This document shows, piece by piece, positions 24,729-34,128 of a stretch of DNA of 42,313 nt (its first letter is position 1; the number at the start of each line of letters is the position of its first letter). The notes under the pieces are model-generated. The model saw only the letters and a program-made list of their open reading frames with translations, made no database searches and was not told where the DNA came from. Origin of the DNA: Deltaproteobacteria bacterium (GTDB lineage Bacteria > Desulfobacterota > Binatia > Binatales > Binataceae); NCBI GenBank assembly GCA_003135135.1, contig PLDK01000011.1:1-42313 (forward strand), given 5' to 3'. The position numbers and the translations under genes were made by a program.

Positions 24729-26315
24729 ATGGCTGACGAATTCTTCTCATTGGCAAACACCCTGCGGGAGAAGGCCGCAGCCGATCCCGACAAGGTCTTC
24801 CTGCGGTTCGAGGATCAGCAAATCACCTACGGCCAGCTCAACCAGCGCACCAACCGGGTTGCCAATGGGCTTACCGGACTAGGTATCAAGCCGCGCGACG
24901 CTATCGCGATCATGGTGCCGAACCGGCCGGAGTTCCTCGATGCGTTCTTCGCCACCCAGAAGCTCGGCACCTACGCGGTTCCGGTCAATATCGCGCTCAA
25001 GGGCGAGGGCCTCGCGTACATTCTGAATCACTCGGAAGCAAAGGCGCTGTTCATCTCGGCCGATTTGGTCGAGTCGCTGCTGCCGATTCGCGGGACCCTT
25101 CCTGCGATCAAGCATCTAATCGTGGACACGATTGAAGCGCCTGCGGGCTTCGCGATGCCGCCCGGCGCAATCACGCTGGCCGAACTGGCGAAGGCGCCGG
25201 CCGACGAGCCCCATGTCACGCTCGACGCCGACGCGATCGCGGCGCTGCTGTACACGTCGGGCACCACTGGGCTGCCCAAGGGCGTGGTTTTTCGGTATCG
25301 CGGGTTCGGGATGTTCGCCGCAGCCGGCGCGGGCTACCAGCCGGGCGACATCCTCTATACTTGCCTGCCGCTGTTTCACGCCAACGCTCTGTTCCTGAGC
25401 GTGATGCGCGGGCTGGTGGCAGGCTACGTGGTCGCGCTCGGACGCCGCTTCAGCGCGAGCCGCTTCTGGGACGATATCCGCCGCTACCGCGCGACGACTT
25501 TCAACGCGCTCGGCGCTATGATTCCGATCCTGCTCAAGCAGCCGCCGCGCCCCGATGACGCCGACAACACGGTGCGGATCGTCTTCAGTGCCGCGACTCC
25601 GGCATGGGCATGGGCGGAATTCGAGAAGCGCTTCAACCTGACCGTGTGGGAAGGCTACGGAGCGGTCGATGGCGGCGGATTCAGCCTGTTCAACGCGGGG
25701 ACTTCACCCAAGGGCTCGATGGGCAAAGCACCGCCGGGAATCCAGGCCAAGGTGGTCGACGACAACGGCGCCGAATGCCCGGTCGGAGAAGCGGGCAACC
25801 TTATCTTCAAAATCGACAACCTTGATGCGCGCCGCGTCGAGTATTTCAAGAACCCCGACGCCACGGACGCCAAGATCCGCGATGGATGGCTGTACACCGG
25901 CGACATGGCGTACTGCGACGCCGATGGCAACTATTTCTTCGCCGATCGCAAAACCGATTCGATGCGCCGGCGCGGCGAGAATATCTCATCCTACGAAGTC
26001 GAGAAGATCGTCAACCAGCATCCCGCGGTGCTCGAATCGGGCGCCTTTGGCGTGCCGTCCGAGCTGGGCGAGGATGACGTGATGGTCGCGGTGGTGCTGC
26101 GCCCGGGGCATAGCGTGGCGCCCGCGGAACTGCGCCGCTTTTGCGAGGAGCGGATGGCGAAGTTCATGGTGCCACGCTACCTCGACTTCCGCGAAAGCCT
26201 GCCCAAGACCGAAACCCATCGGGTCCAGAAAGCGGTGCTCAAGAAACAGGGTGTGACCGCCACGACCTGGGATTATGACAAGGCCGCGGCGCCGTCGCCG
26301 GCCCGCGCCAGCTAA
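24729..26315 (+). CDS. Acyl-CoA synthetase (AMP-forming)
   Basis: 528 residues of the ANL superfamily. The phosphate-binding loop is LLYTSGTTGLPKGV, the A5 motif is EGYGAVDGGGFS (in place of the usual YGMTE), the A7 motif is GWLYTGDMAYCD with its adenylate-binding Asp, and the hinge DRKTDSMRRRGENISS follows. The C-terminal PKTETHRVQKAVL carries the catalytic Lys region. It activates a carboxylic acid to its CoA ester. The start overlaps the ribosome-binding site with the thiolase stop (TAGGAGAACAATG), so the two are co-translated. Confidence 0.92.
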   Translation: MADEFFSLANTLREKAAADPDKVFLRFEDQQITYGQLNQRTNRVANGLTGLGIKPRDAIAIMVPNRPEFLDAFFATQKLGTYAVPVNIALKGEGLAYILNHSEAKALFISADLVESLLPIRGTLPAIKHLIVDTIEAPAGFAMPPGAITLAELAKAPADEPHVTLDADAIAALLYTSGTTGLPKGVVFRYRGFGMFAAAGAGYQPGDILYTCLPLFHANALFLSVMRGLVAGYVVALGRRFSASRFWDDIRRYRATTFNALGAMIPILLKQPPRPDDADNTVRIVFSAATPAWAWAEFEKRFNLTVWEGYGAVDGGGFSLFNAGTSPKGSMGKAPPGIQAKVVDDNGAECPVGEAGNLIFKIDNLDARRVEYFKNPDATDAKIRDGWLYTGDMAYCDADGNYFFADRKTDSMRRRGENISSYEVEKIVNQHPAVLESGAFGVPSELGEDDVMVAVVLRPGHSVAPAELRRFCEERMAKFMVPRYLDFRESLPKTETHRVQKAVLKKQGVTATTWDYDKAAAPSPARAS

Positions 26316-26331
26316 GAGGGAGAAGCACGCA

Positions 26332-27183
26332 ATGGAACTTAAACAGGCTATCGGAATCAGGCGCACGATCCGCTTCTATAACCCGTGTCGCCCGGTCGAG
26401 CGCGAAAAGATCCAGAAGATGCTCGAGGCGGCGCGGATAGCCTCGTTCTGGGGCAATGTGCAGGCGCTGCGCGCGATCGTGATGGTCCGCGGAGAATCGC
26501 CGCCGGAGAAATGGGACGCGCTGGTTGCACCGCTTGGGACCTCGCAGTTGAAACACGCACCGGTTGTGATTCTCTGGTACTGGGTCGAGGAAGCAATTTT
26601 CGATCGCAAGACCGGTCACGCCACTCAGGGCGACCGCCTGCATGAGTTGACCGACGCGCGCGTGATGGGTCTGGATCCCGCAGTCGAGCATCAGTTCCTC
26701 GACACCGTGGTCATCCCCTACTTCAAGCAGAACTACGATGGGATCATGCAGACGGGGCTCACCGACATGGACTGCGGACAGGGCATCGCGCAGGCGACCC
26801 TGGTCGCCTACGACGAGGGGCTCGGCACCTGCTGCATCGGCACCGGCTCGCTCGACGGCCCGCGCGAGAAGAAGATGCGCAAGATCTTCAAGCTCCCCGA
26901 CTCCGCCCATCTGCTGGTGCTGATGACGGTCGGGTACCCGCTCGAGAGCCGCGAGGCCGGCGGCCAGCGCCCCAAGCTTCCCTTCGAGCAGCTCTACTTC
27001 GTCAACGAGCACGGCAATCCGTTCGAGCGCGACCTGCGGGTGGTCGAGGAGCTCAAGCGCGACGGCATGATCCAGGCGTCCGCGCCGCTCGAGTACCGGC
27101 AGAAAGAACTGGAATTCCTGCACAAGGCGCTCGAGATAGTCCCCAACTTCGTGCCTCCCGCGCCCAACGCCAACAAGGATTGA
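26332..27183 (+). CDS. Nitroreductase-family flavoprotein
   Basis: 283 residues. The N-terminal GIRRTIRFYNP with paired arginines is the FMN-phosphate site of nitroreductases, and GLTDMDCGQGIAQATLVAYD plus LGTCCIGT form the helix and strand lining the flavin. A long insert between residues ~85 and ~130 sets it apart from typical 200-residue forms. The family transfers hydride from NAD(P)H to nitro groups, quinones or enones. Here, between an acyl-CoA ligase and an acyl-CoA dehydrogenase, reduction of an unsaturated acyl-CoA is conceivable but unproven. Confidence 0.86.
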   Translation: MELKQAIGIRRTIRFYNPCRPVEREKIQKMLEAARIASFWGNVQALRAIVMVRGESPPEKWDALVAPLGTSQLKHAPVVILWYWVEEAIFDRKTGHATQGDRLHELTDARVMGLDPAVEHQFLDTVVIPYFKQNYDGIMQTGLTDMDCGQGIAQATLVAYDEGLGTCCIGTGSLDGPREKKMRKIFKLPDSAHLLVLMTVGYPLESREAGGQRPKLPFEQLYFVNEHGNPFERDLRVVEELKRDGMIQASAPLEYRQKELEFLHKALEIVPNFVPPAPNANKD

Positions 27184-27213
27184 ACCCGCAATAGACAAAG
27201 AGGAGCAGGCGCG

Positions 27214-28455
27214 ATGGAGACTTATCTGGAACTCGACGTCGATTTCCCCCCGGAGATCGCGGAACTCAAGGACGCGGTTCATCGCTTCGCGAAAAATGTG
27301 CTGCGCCCCGCGGCGATCGCGCTGGACAGCCTCGCCGACCCGCAGCAAGTGATCGCGCCTGACTCGATCCTGTGGAAGTTCTACAGGTCGGCTTACCAAC
27401 TCGGCTATCACGCGGCGATGATTCCGACGGAGTTTGGAGGCCTGGGGCTGCACGGCCTTGGAATGCACGTTTTCCTCGAGGAATTAGGATGGGGCAGCGC
27501 AGGCCTCGCGATCAGCCTCGGGGTTGCCGGCTTTCCGTTCGAGGCGCTCGCGGCCACCGGCAATCGCGAGCTGATAGATCGATACGTCAAGCCGTTTGTC
27601 GCCGATCGCGAGGCCAAATACATCGGATGCTGGCCGGTCACTGAGCCGGCGCACGGCTCCGATTGGGGTTCCTCGATCCTCGACGACGGGGATCCGACCA
27701 ATCGCGGAGGCCGCGTCATCACGCGCCGCGAGGGCGACGATTACGTCATCAACGGTCAGAAGGCGGCGTGGGTATCCAATGGCACCATCGCGACCCACGG
27801 ACTGACCTACCTGATGGCGGCATCAGACAACGGCCAACCGCGCGCCGGCGCCGCGGCTTTCGTTCCGTTCGACTTGCCGGGAGTGTCCAAGGGCAAGCCG
27901 CTTAACAAAATTGGACAGCGTGCGCTCAATCAAGGCGAAATCTTCTTCGACAACGTTCGCATTCCCGCTCGCTACATGCTTGCCGAGCCGGGCAACTTCG
28001 AACTGTTCGGGATGCAGGTGTTGACGAAGGCCAACGGCACGATGAGCGCCGTGTTCACGGGCGTCGCGCGAGCCGCCTTCGAGGCGGCGCTGGACTACTC
28101 AAAGCAACGGATCCAAGGCGGCAAGCCGATCTGCGAGCATCAGCTGGTTCAGAAGCGTCTGTTCGAAATGTTTACCAAGGTTGAGGCCTGCCGACGCCTG
28201 TCGCGTGCGGCGATGGAATACAACGACGCCGCGGCCATCCCGGCACTCGAGTACGCGATGGCGGCGAAGGTTTTCTGCACTCAGGCAGCCTTCGAAGTCG
28301 CCAGCGATGCTCTGCAGGTGTTTGGCGGCAACGGGCTGAGCAAGGAGTATGGGATCGAGAAAATCTTCCGCGATGCCCGTGCCTCGCTGATCGAGGACGG
28401 CACCAACGACATGCTGAGCCTGGGCGGGATGCAGCTCGTGCTGTTGCGGGCGTAA
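27214..28455 (+). CDS. Acyl-CoA dehydrogenase
   Basis: 413 residues with the three-domain acyl-CoA dehydrogenase fold. FAD- and substrate-binding segments are CWPVTEPAHGSDWGSS and VINGQKAAWVSNGTIA, followed by QVFGGNGLSKEYGIEKIFRD near the C-terminus. The catalytic base is probably the Glu in SLIEDGTNDM, the position used by short- and medium-chain enzymes. It oxidises an acyl-CoA to the 2-enoyl-CoA and passes electrons to ETF. It has GAGGAG before its ATG and lies 30 bp after the nitroreductase gene. Confidence 0.92.
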   Translation: METYLELDVDFPPEIAELKDAVHRFAKNVLRPAAIALDSLADPQQVIAPDSILWKFYRSAYQLGYHAAMIPTEFGGLGLHGLGMHVFLEELGWGSAGLAISLGVAGFPFEALAATGNRELIDRYVKPFVADREAKYIGCWPVTEPAHGSDWGSSILDDGDPTNRGGRVITRREGDDYVINGQKAAWVSNGTIATHGLTYLMAASDNGQPRAGAAAFVPFDLPGVSKGKPLNKIGQRALNQGEIFFDNVRIPARYMLAEPGNFELFGMQVLTKANGTMSAVFTGVARAAFEAALDYSKQRIQGGKPICEHQLVQKRLFEMFTKVEACRRLSRAAMEYNDAAAIPALEYAMAAKVFCTQAAFEVASDALQVFGGNGLSKEYGIEKIFRDARASLIEDGTNDMLSLGGMQLVLLRA

Positions 28456-28486
28456 CCGGAAGTCGCCACAGAAACACGAACAGCGC

Positions 28487-28930
28487 ATGCCGGACCAGGT
28501 AAAGCAGCAACGCTTCTCGCTGATCACGGAGAAAGGCCTCGCCGACTTGCGCCAACTGATCGGCGTACCGATAGAAGATACGCTCGAGCCATGGTGCCAC
28601 GAGGCCACGCGCGACAACATCCGCCATTGGGCACACGGAATCGGCGATGATAATCCATTGTGGTGCGACCCGGCATATGCGGCGAAGTCGCCATATGGAC
28701 GGTTGGTGGCGCCACCGTCGTTCATCTATCCGCTCAATCGCGTGTTCAGCGGATATGTCGGTGGACTGCCTGGCGTGCACGCGATGTTTGCCGGGATGGG
28801 CATCACCTGGCATAAGCCGATGCGGCACGGCGACGAGTTCACCACCAAGGTATGGCTAAAGGACCTGGTGGAGCACCAGACGCGATTCGCGGGACGATCA
28901 ATCCGGCAAATCTATCGCTGCTCTATTTAG
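28487..28930 (+). pseudogene. MaoC-like dehydratase subunit, 3'-truncated
   Basis: 147 residues, a FAS1-like/MaoC N-terminal domain with GDDNPLWCDPAYA where the catalytic His is Trp, that is, the non-catalytic half of a dehydratase heterodimer. The last strand begins HQTRFAGRSIRQIY, then ends abruptly as RCSI and a stop. Homologues go on for some 15-25 residues. From about 28917 the DNA changes to an AT-richer palindrome-rich sequence, so the gene was cut by an insertion and its catalytic partner, expected downstream, is missing. A slightly shortened product might still fold. Confidence 0.7.
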
Positions 28931-29300
28931 TTCCCTGATGTCGTCGGAAATTTCGCTGTTCTTCAAAATTATTTCCCTGTTCCGAACTTCAGGGAATTTC
29001 TGAAAAAAGCGCCGGTGGTTACCGCGGTTTCCTACCTCGCAGACCTCAAACCAGGCCCGAAGTCGAAGGATTCCCCTGTATTTTCCCTGATTATCAGGGA
29101 ATTTTCCTTGCGGAGAGCAGTTCGCATCGGACTGCGTCATCCGCCAGCCGGTCAGCGGCTTTCGCGTTCTGTGCGGGAAGATCGGAAATACTGCGCACGG
29201 TCGCCAGGACATCGCCCTTCTGCGCGAGCAGGCACAGCGCATCGGAGACGGACAGACCAGCGCGAATCTTGCGCGCGCGGCGGAAAGACTAGACGAGTTA
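28931..29300. mobile_element. Palindrome-rich inserted sequence, no gene
   Basis: This stretch repeats the motif TTCCCTG/CAGGGAA. There is one perfect palindrome at 29083-29101 (9-bp arms, 1-nt centre), one looser pair around 28974-28996, and single copies near 28932 and 29072. Its composition differs from the neighbours and it truncates a MaoC gene. I recall similar TTCCCTG-rich segments near mobile DNA in other Proteobacteria, but cannot confirm the family. No transposase or integrase ORF is present. Probably the end of an island or a non-autonomous element. Confidence 0.5.
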
Positions 29301-29319
29301 TATGTGCTGGAGAGGATCC

Positions 29320-29353
29320 GGGGCGGCCACGAGGTAAAACTCGCGGCCGCCCC
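29320..29353 (-). terminator. GC-rich hairpin after the beta-propeller gene
   Basis: GGGGCGGCC and GGCCGCCCC form a perfect 9-bp stem, with an inner GAG/CTC pairing. It begins 20 bp after the stop of the large minus-strand gene. No T-run follows on that strand, so the terminator call is tentative. Confidence 0.45.
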
Positions 29354-29373
29354 GCTGCTTAGTGCTTACACAA

Positions 29374-32300
29374 TCAGAACGCCACAACGACATTCGGCGT
29401 AAAGGAACACTCGTCCATGGTAAATCTGACGGCCTTGTGCTTGGTCTTCTTGCCGACCTTGAGATAGACCTTGACCCGGTAGTCGCCTAACTTGAGCTGG
29501 CGGGGGTTGCTGACACCGCCAAATTCCGCGTTGAACTGGAACGAAGGGCACGGCGCCACGCCGGTTACCGTCTGCAAAGTCGCGTTCTTTATGGTCTGTA
29601 TTGTATGTTCGTCTCCTTCCGGCTGTTCCGGGCCATACGCGTTTTGCAGCGAGATTTTCTTCACCGTCGACACCGGCACTCCGCCCAGAGTTACCAGCAC
29701 GCGTACGCCGCGATCGACGGCCTCGCCGCAGAACGGCACCGCAGTGGTAACGGTGGCGCCCGTAATCGGATCGTTGACAAAAGTGAAGTTCACGTTACCC
29801 GTACTCTCGCGGGCGAGAGTGAATGGCTCGAAGACCACGTCCAGGTCGCCATCGCCAAGTTGATCGCCCGGCGCCAGCGTTACCGGCAAGCCCGGAAGTC
29901 CGGTCAGCGAGTAATCAGCCGGTGAACTCGTCTGGGTGAGAGTAACGGAGTTGACCTTCACCGGACATGCGCCGCCGTCCGTGACCGGAACACCCATCTG
30001 CAGAGGGCACGCAGCTTCCTGCTGAATCACCGTCGGTGGGAAGGTGAGTCCCGCCGGGAACGTCAACGATGCGGACCCCAACGGCGTGGTCGCCGTGAGT
30101 GGAATAACGACCACGGGATTGATCGGGTCGTTGCTGGTGATCGTGAGAGTGCACGACTTTGGTCCTGCCGAGGTCGGCATGAAGTTGACGCCGATGTCGA
30201 GTTCCGAGTCCGGACTGATCGTCGCCGGGAACTCAGTCGGGTTCACCAGCGTGAAGTCAGGACAGGAGATAACCGCCGACGTTACGTTGAGGTTGCAGAG
30301 GCCGGTGTTGTTGACTTTCAGCGTCTGCGGCGGAGCCTTTCCTCCGCAAACCGAAGTGCCGAAATTGCCGCTGCCGGTTACGTTGATTTTCCCATTTCCC
30401 TCTTCACCGCTGAGAGGAACAGTGACCACCGGATTGACCGGGTCGTTGCTCGAGATCGTGAGATTGCACGACTGTGGTCCTTGTGATGTCGGCGAGAAGT
30501 TGACGCCGACGCCGAGACCCGAGTCCGCACTGATCGTCGCCGGGAACTCAGCCGGGTTCACCAGCGTGAAAGCGGAGGAACAGCCGGTGAGAGCGGCCGA
30601 CGCCACATTGAGGTTGCAGGCGCCGGTGTTGTCGATTTGCAGCGTCTGCGTTACACCCGTTCCACCGCTGCAAACCGAACTGCCAAACACCCCGGAGCCG
30701 CTCGTAGTGATGTGCCCTGGCGGCGCAGTCCCCGTCACGCTCACGTTCATGTTGCCGCTCGGGTTGTTGCTGCTGTCTACCGTGATGGTGCCGGATTTCG
30801 ACCCGGTGCTCAGCGGCTCGAACACCACCGGCACCGCCAGCGAATTTCCGGCCTGCACTGACAGCGGATAGACCAACGTGCTCGGTGCCAGGAAGTCCGC
30901 ATCCGAAGAGGTGATGTTGCTGATCAGCAGCGGGCACGTCCCGCTGTTCGCGATCGTCAGGTTGAGGTCGGCCAACGCACCAACGCAGACGTTGCCGAAG
31001 GCGCCGCCGCTGGCGATCACCGTGCTGCCCTTGGGCGCCCCTACCGTCGCCGTGTAGGTTACGTCCTGGCTCGGATTGACCACGCTGTTGCTGTCGATCT
31101 GGAAGGTCGCCGTCTCGGTTATCCCTTCATTCGCCAGCGTCGGGTTGTACTGAATCGTGAAATCAACCTCAGCGTTCGGACTGATCGTCACCGGAAAGCC
31201 CGGCCCGCTAATCGTGAAATCGGGACTCGCCGCAGTCAGGTTGATGCTCGAAATGGTCAAGTCCGTAGTCCCCACGTTGAACAACTGCAACAGTTCGGTT
31301 GGCGTCTGTCCCGGGCAAAGCGTGCCGAAGTTCAAAGTGCTGTTGGTCGTCAGCAGCGGCCCCGTCGGCGCAGCCAATTCAAAAGCACTGCGCCCGTAGG
31401 TGCCGATGCGCAACAGCGACGGACTGGCGCTGGAATCCAGCGCCACCGCGTTCACGCCGACCGTCGGCAAGCCCACCCCGAGCACCTGCCAGCTTGCGCC
31501 GTCGTCCGTGGTTTGGAACACGCCAGCGTCGCCGCCAACGATTACCGTGCGCGGATTGGTGCTCGTGCTGGGATCGATCGCGAGCGTGTGAAAGGGCAGG
31601 TCCGGCAGGCTGTCGGGGCCGGTGCCGGTGATATCGGTCCAATTGGCGCCGCTGTTGATAGTCATGAAGATATGCTGACTCGGAGACGTGCCGTTAACCC
31701 CCGGATAGGCCACGAATACCGTGGTGCTGTTGTTCGGATCGATCGCGAGCCCCTGCACCTGCTGCACGTTCGGGCCGCTCGGGCCCGGATTCGGGATCGC
31801 GGTCCAGGTCGACGAAGTGCCGAGCAACGCGTTGCTGCTGAAGGCAAGGCTGCCGTCGTTGCGGCCGATCCAGACCGTGTTGGGATCAAGCTTCACGGTG
31901 GCGATCGCCGACACCTGGGTGCCGCCGGTCAGGGGGAGCACCTGCGTGTAAGTATTGCCGTTATCGGTGCTCTGATAGAGCCCGTAGGTGGTCGGAACCA
32001 GTGCCGGTGGGGGGGGAGGTGGCGGTGGGTAAACGTCCGTATCGGGGATGTTGAGTCCCGCGTAAACCGTGCTGTCGCAGGTCTGGTCGAAGGCGTAAGC
32101 GGTGCCGTTCACGGCGAAACTCGGCTCTGTCGGTGTCGGCAACACCGTCACGGTGCCGCTCCAACCCCCTGCGCCTCCGGTGGTAGTCTGGTTATAGCCG
32201 CTGTCGTCGCTGGTAATCGCATGCAGCGGATTGCAGGGATCCACCGTCATCGGACCGCCGTCACCGTCTTGGTCAAGCTGCCAGGTGTTGCCGGTATAGC

Positions 32301-33717
32301 CCGTGCCGAATTGCGCGTTGCCGGTGTCCTGAAAGCCGGCATAGGTCCACTGCCGGTTGGCGCTCGAGCCGCGTCCTATATCCATCTTATAAATCAGATT
32401 GGTGGCGATCCCGCCGTTGGCGAAGGAGGTCGTGCCGTTGATGGCGTTCCAGGTGCTGCCGCCGTTGGTGGTGCTCGCTATGCCGCCGTCCGAACCGGAA
32501 TAAAAGGTCTGCGCGGTCGGGTCATGCGGGCTGAAGACGAACGCGTGTTGATCCCAATGGACCAGACCGGCGGTAATTGCGCTGGCGCCGAAGCTGGCGC
32601 CGCCGTTGGTCGATTTCCAAACCTCCTGGAATCCGATATAGACCGTTTGATCGGTCGTCGGATCGACCGCGATCTGCTGATCGTAACCGCACTGGCATCC
32701 GGTGCCGTTATTGCCGTCGGCGTTGCCGGCGATGGCGGTGAGGCTTGCGCCAGCCTGAAAGCTCCAGGTGCTGCCGCCGTTGGTTGAAACCCACATTCCC
32801 AAAAATCGGCTCGGCGCCGCTGTTGTAGGCGTGTTGTTACCGACCGTCGTGTAGATTGTCTGTCCGGGTGGGTTCACGCCGCCGATAGTGGACTGCGCGA
32901 AAGTAATCCAGCCGACACTGCCCTTAGTCACGACAACGTTCTGGAGGGGCGAGCCGTTCGTCGCGCTCCACAGGTTGGTGAAGGTTGGAGTGGGGTCGCC
33001 GATATCAGTCGAAACGAAGATTCCCGCCGTAGGTATCGAGACGCGCACCGTGGTGCTCGGGTTCTGAGTATCGAGGCGAATATCCTCGACCTGGTTGCCG
33101 GCTGATCCAAAAACAGCCAACTGCGTGAAGTGAGCGCCGGCGTCTTGCGAGCGATAGAGCCCGCCGGTGGTGGCAACCAGCAGCACACCGGGCGCCGGAA
33201 AGACTATCCGTTCGATCGCAACGCCAGTCGGGCTGTTCGGCAGCAGCGCCCAGGTATTGCCGCCGTCCAACGACTTGTAGATACCGACGGCCTCAAAGTT
33301 ACATGCTGGACAATCGCCGCCGAAGGCCGGATTGTCGGTGCCCATATAAACGATCGACGGATTACCCGGATCGAGCGCCACCGCGCCGGTCGAAAGTGTG
33401 AGCAGGCTGTCGGTTTTCGGCGTCCAGCTGTTGCCCGAATCGGTCGACTTCCAGATCCCGCCGCTGCCTGCCGCGATATAGATCGTCGAATCGGTCGTGC
33501 CACTCGGATCGATTGCGATGTCGACCACCTCGCCCGAATCCGGTCCCGCGCCCTGAAAGTTCTGGTTGACATCGATCTGAAGCGGGGCGGGGCCAATTTG
33601 CACCCATTGCACTCCCGTCAAGCCCGTTGCATGGGCTCTTACCAGATACGTCCCAACCGCGGCGACCACCATCGCGATTGCTACGAGACCCAAAAGCGGA
33701 CGGCTTTGTCGGCTCAC
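29374..33717 (-). CDS. Very large secreted beta-propeller / HYDIN-repeat protein (1447 aa)
   Basis: A hydrophobic N-terminal segment (residues ~8-25) acts as signal or anchor. Residues ~35-790 hold at least nine Asp-box/BNR motifs of the form S-x-D-x-G-x-x-W (for example GGIWKSTDSGNSW, GLYQSTDNGNTY, GVFQTTDDGASW), typical of sortilin-type beta-propellers, with an eight-proline run near residue 560. Residues ~810-1330 hold about five beta-sandwich repeats of the choice-of-anchor-D/HYDIN type (motif like FTIQYNPT...GITETATFQI). The start is GTG at 33717 after GGGGAGGGA. Probably a surface or extracellular binding protein; no catalytic residues are recognised. Confidence 0.88.
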   Translation of the reverse strand: MSRQSRPLLGLVAIAMVVAAVGTYLVRAHATGLTGVQWVQIGPAPLQIDVNQNFQGAGPDSGEVVDIAIDPSGTTDSTIYIAAGSGGIWKSTDSGNSWTPKTDSLLTLSTGAVALDPGNPSIVYMGTDNPAFGGDCPACNFEAVGIYKSLDGGNTWALLPNSPTGVAIERIVFPAPGVLLVATTGGLYRSQDAGAHFTQLAVFGSAGNQVEDIRLDTQNPSTTVRVSIPTAGIFVSTDIGDPTPTFTNLWSATNGSPLQNVVVTKGSVGWITFAQSTIGGVNPPGQTIYTTVGNNTPTTAAPSRFLGMWVSTNGGSTWSFQAGASLTAIAGNADGNNGTGCQCGYDQQIAVDPTTDQTVYIGFQEVWKSTNGGASFGASAITAGLVHWDQHAFVFSPHDPTAQTFYSGSDGGIASTTNGGSTWNAINGTTSFANGGIATNLIYKMDIGRGSSANRQWTYAGFQDTGNAQFGTGYTGNTWQLDQDGDGGPMTVDPCNPLHAITSDDSGYNQTTTGGAGGWSGTVTVLPTPTEPSFAVNGTAYAFDQTCDSTVYAGLNIPDTDVYPPPPPPPPALVPTTYGLYQSTDNGNTYTQVLPLTGGTQVSAIATVKLDPNTVWIGRNDGSLAFSSNALLGTSSTWTAIPNPGPSGPNVQQVQGLAIDPNNSTTVFVAYPGVNGTSPSQHIFMTINSGANWTDITGTGPDSLPDLPFHTLAIDPSTSTNPRTVIVGGDAGVFQTTDDGASWQVLGVGLPTVGVNAVALDSSASPSLLRIGTYGRSAFELAAPTGPLLTTNSTLNFGTLCPGQTPTELLQLFNVGTTDLTISSINLTAASPDFTISGPGFPVTISPNAEVDFTIQYNPTLANEGITETATFQIDSNSVVNPSQDVTYTATVGAPKGSTVIASGGAFGNVCVGALADLNLTIANSGTCPLLISNITSSDADFLAPSTLVYPLSVQAGNSLAVPVVFEPLSTGSKSGTITVDSSNNPSGNMNVSVTGTAPPGHITTSGSGVFGSSVCSGGTGVTQTLQIDNTGACNLNVASAALTGCSSAFTLVNPAEFPATISADSGLGVGVNFSPTSQGPQSCNLTISSNDPVNPVVTVPLSGEEGNGKINVTGSGNFGTSVCGGKAPPQTLKVNNTGLCNLNVTSAVISCPDFTLVNPTEFPATISPDSELDIGVNFMPTSAGPKSCTLTITSNDPINPVVVIPLTATTPLGSASLTFPAGLTFPPTVIQQEAACPLQMGVPVTDGGACPVKVNSVTLTQTSSPADYSLTGLPGLPVTLAPGDQLGDGDLDVVFEPFTLARESTGNVNFTFVNDPITGATVTTAVPFCGEAVDRGVRVLVTLGGVPVSTVKKISLQNAYGPEQPEGDEHTIQTIKNATLQTVTGVAPCPSFQFNAEFGGVSNPRQLKLGDYRVKVYLKVGKKTKHKAVRFTMDECSFTPNVVVAF
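30121..30570. repeat. Tandem 135-bp DNA repeat pair inside the HYDIN region
   Basis: Segments 30121-30255 and 30436-30570 are near-identical, offset by 315 bp (105 codons). They encode adjacent HYDIN-type modules. The high DNA identity indicates recent duplication or gene conversion and makes the locus prone to repeat-number change. Confidence 0.8.
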
Positions 33718-33804
33718 TTTTCCCTCCCCAAAATTCTGTCGAACGGCTCACTGCCCGCGAGTCTGCGCGAACCACGGCCCGCGCGCTCTTCGCGGATGGA
33801 TCGG

Positions 33805-34128
33805 CTATTTGGTTGAGGCGGGCGACGCTGCGCCAACCGGCTTGGCCCCAATATACGGCGCCACTTTCATTTGGCGCGCGTGCTCGATGCCTCTGACGTA
33901 AGCCTTAGGGTCGACTTTGCCCGAGGCATCGGAGTGCTCACGGACGTATTCCTTCTGCATCTCCCGACGCTCTTCCTGCTCGTTCCCGAGGCCCTCGCGC
34001 TCCTCCGGCCGCACCGACTCACCGGCCGGATCGGCGCGCACCACTGCCGGCATCGAGAACACCAGGGCGGCAAAGGCAGCCACAAGAATAAATCGGAGGC
34101 GGACAACGCTATTGGCAACTCTTTGCAT
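33805..34128 (-). CDS. Small secreted protein with DPKAY motif
   Basis: 107 residues from the ATG at 34128, preceded by AGGGG. The signal peptide (residues ~8-32, ending AVVRA) is followed by a highly charged helix (RPEEREGLGNEQEERREMQK) and GKVDPKAYVRGIEHARQMK, then an Ala/Pro/Ser-rich tail. The function is not recognised. The segment DPKAY recurs in the secreted protein encoded at 34506-34859, so the two may be related. It sits 87 bp upstream of the giant beta-propeller gene on the same strand. Confidence 0.75.
   Translation of the reverse strand: MQRVANSVVRLRFILVAAFAALVFSMPAVVRADPAGESVRPEEREGLGNEQEERREMQKEYVREHSDASGKVDPKAYVRGIEHARQMKVAPYIGAKPVGAASPASTK

Noticed and set aside
26239-27468. 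409-codon minus-strand ORF
   Set aside because: Antisense to the nitroreductase and acyl-CoA dehydrogenase genes; open only because of GC-rich codon positions.
28931-29300. TTCCCTG copies as a CRISPR array
   Set aside because: The repeated units are 7 bp, irregularly spaced and inverted, without uniform repeats and spacers or cas genes.
31513-32787. 424-codon plus-strand ORF inside the giant beta-propeller gene
   Set aside because: Antisense to a frame full of recognisable Asp-box motifs; its own translation has no domain, signal or ribosome-binding site and mirrors repeat codons.
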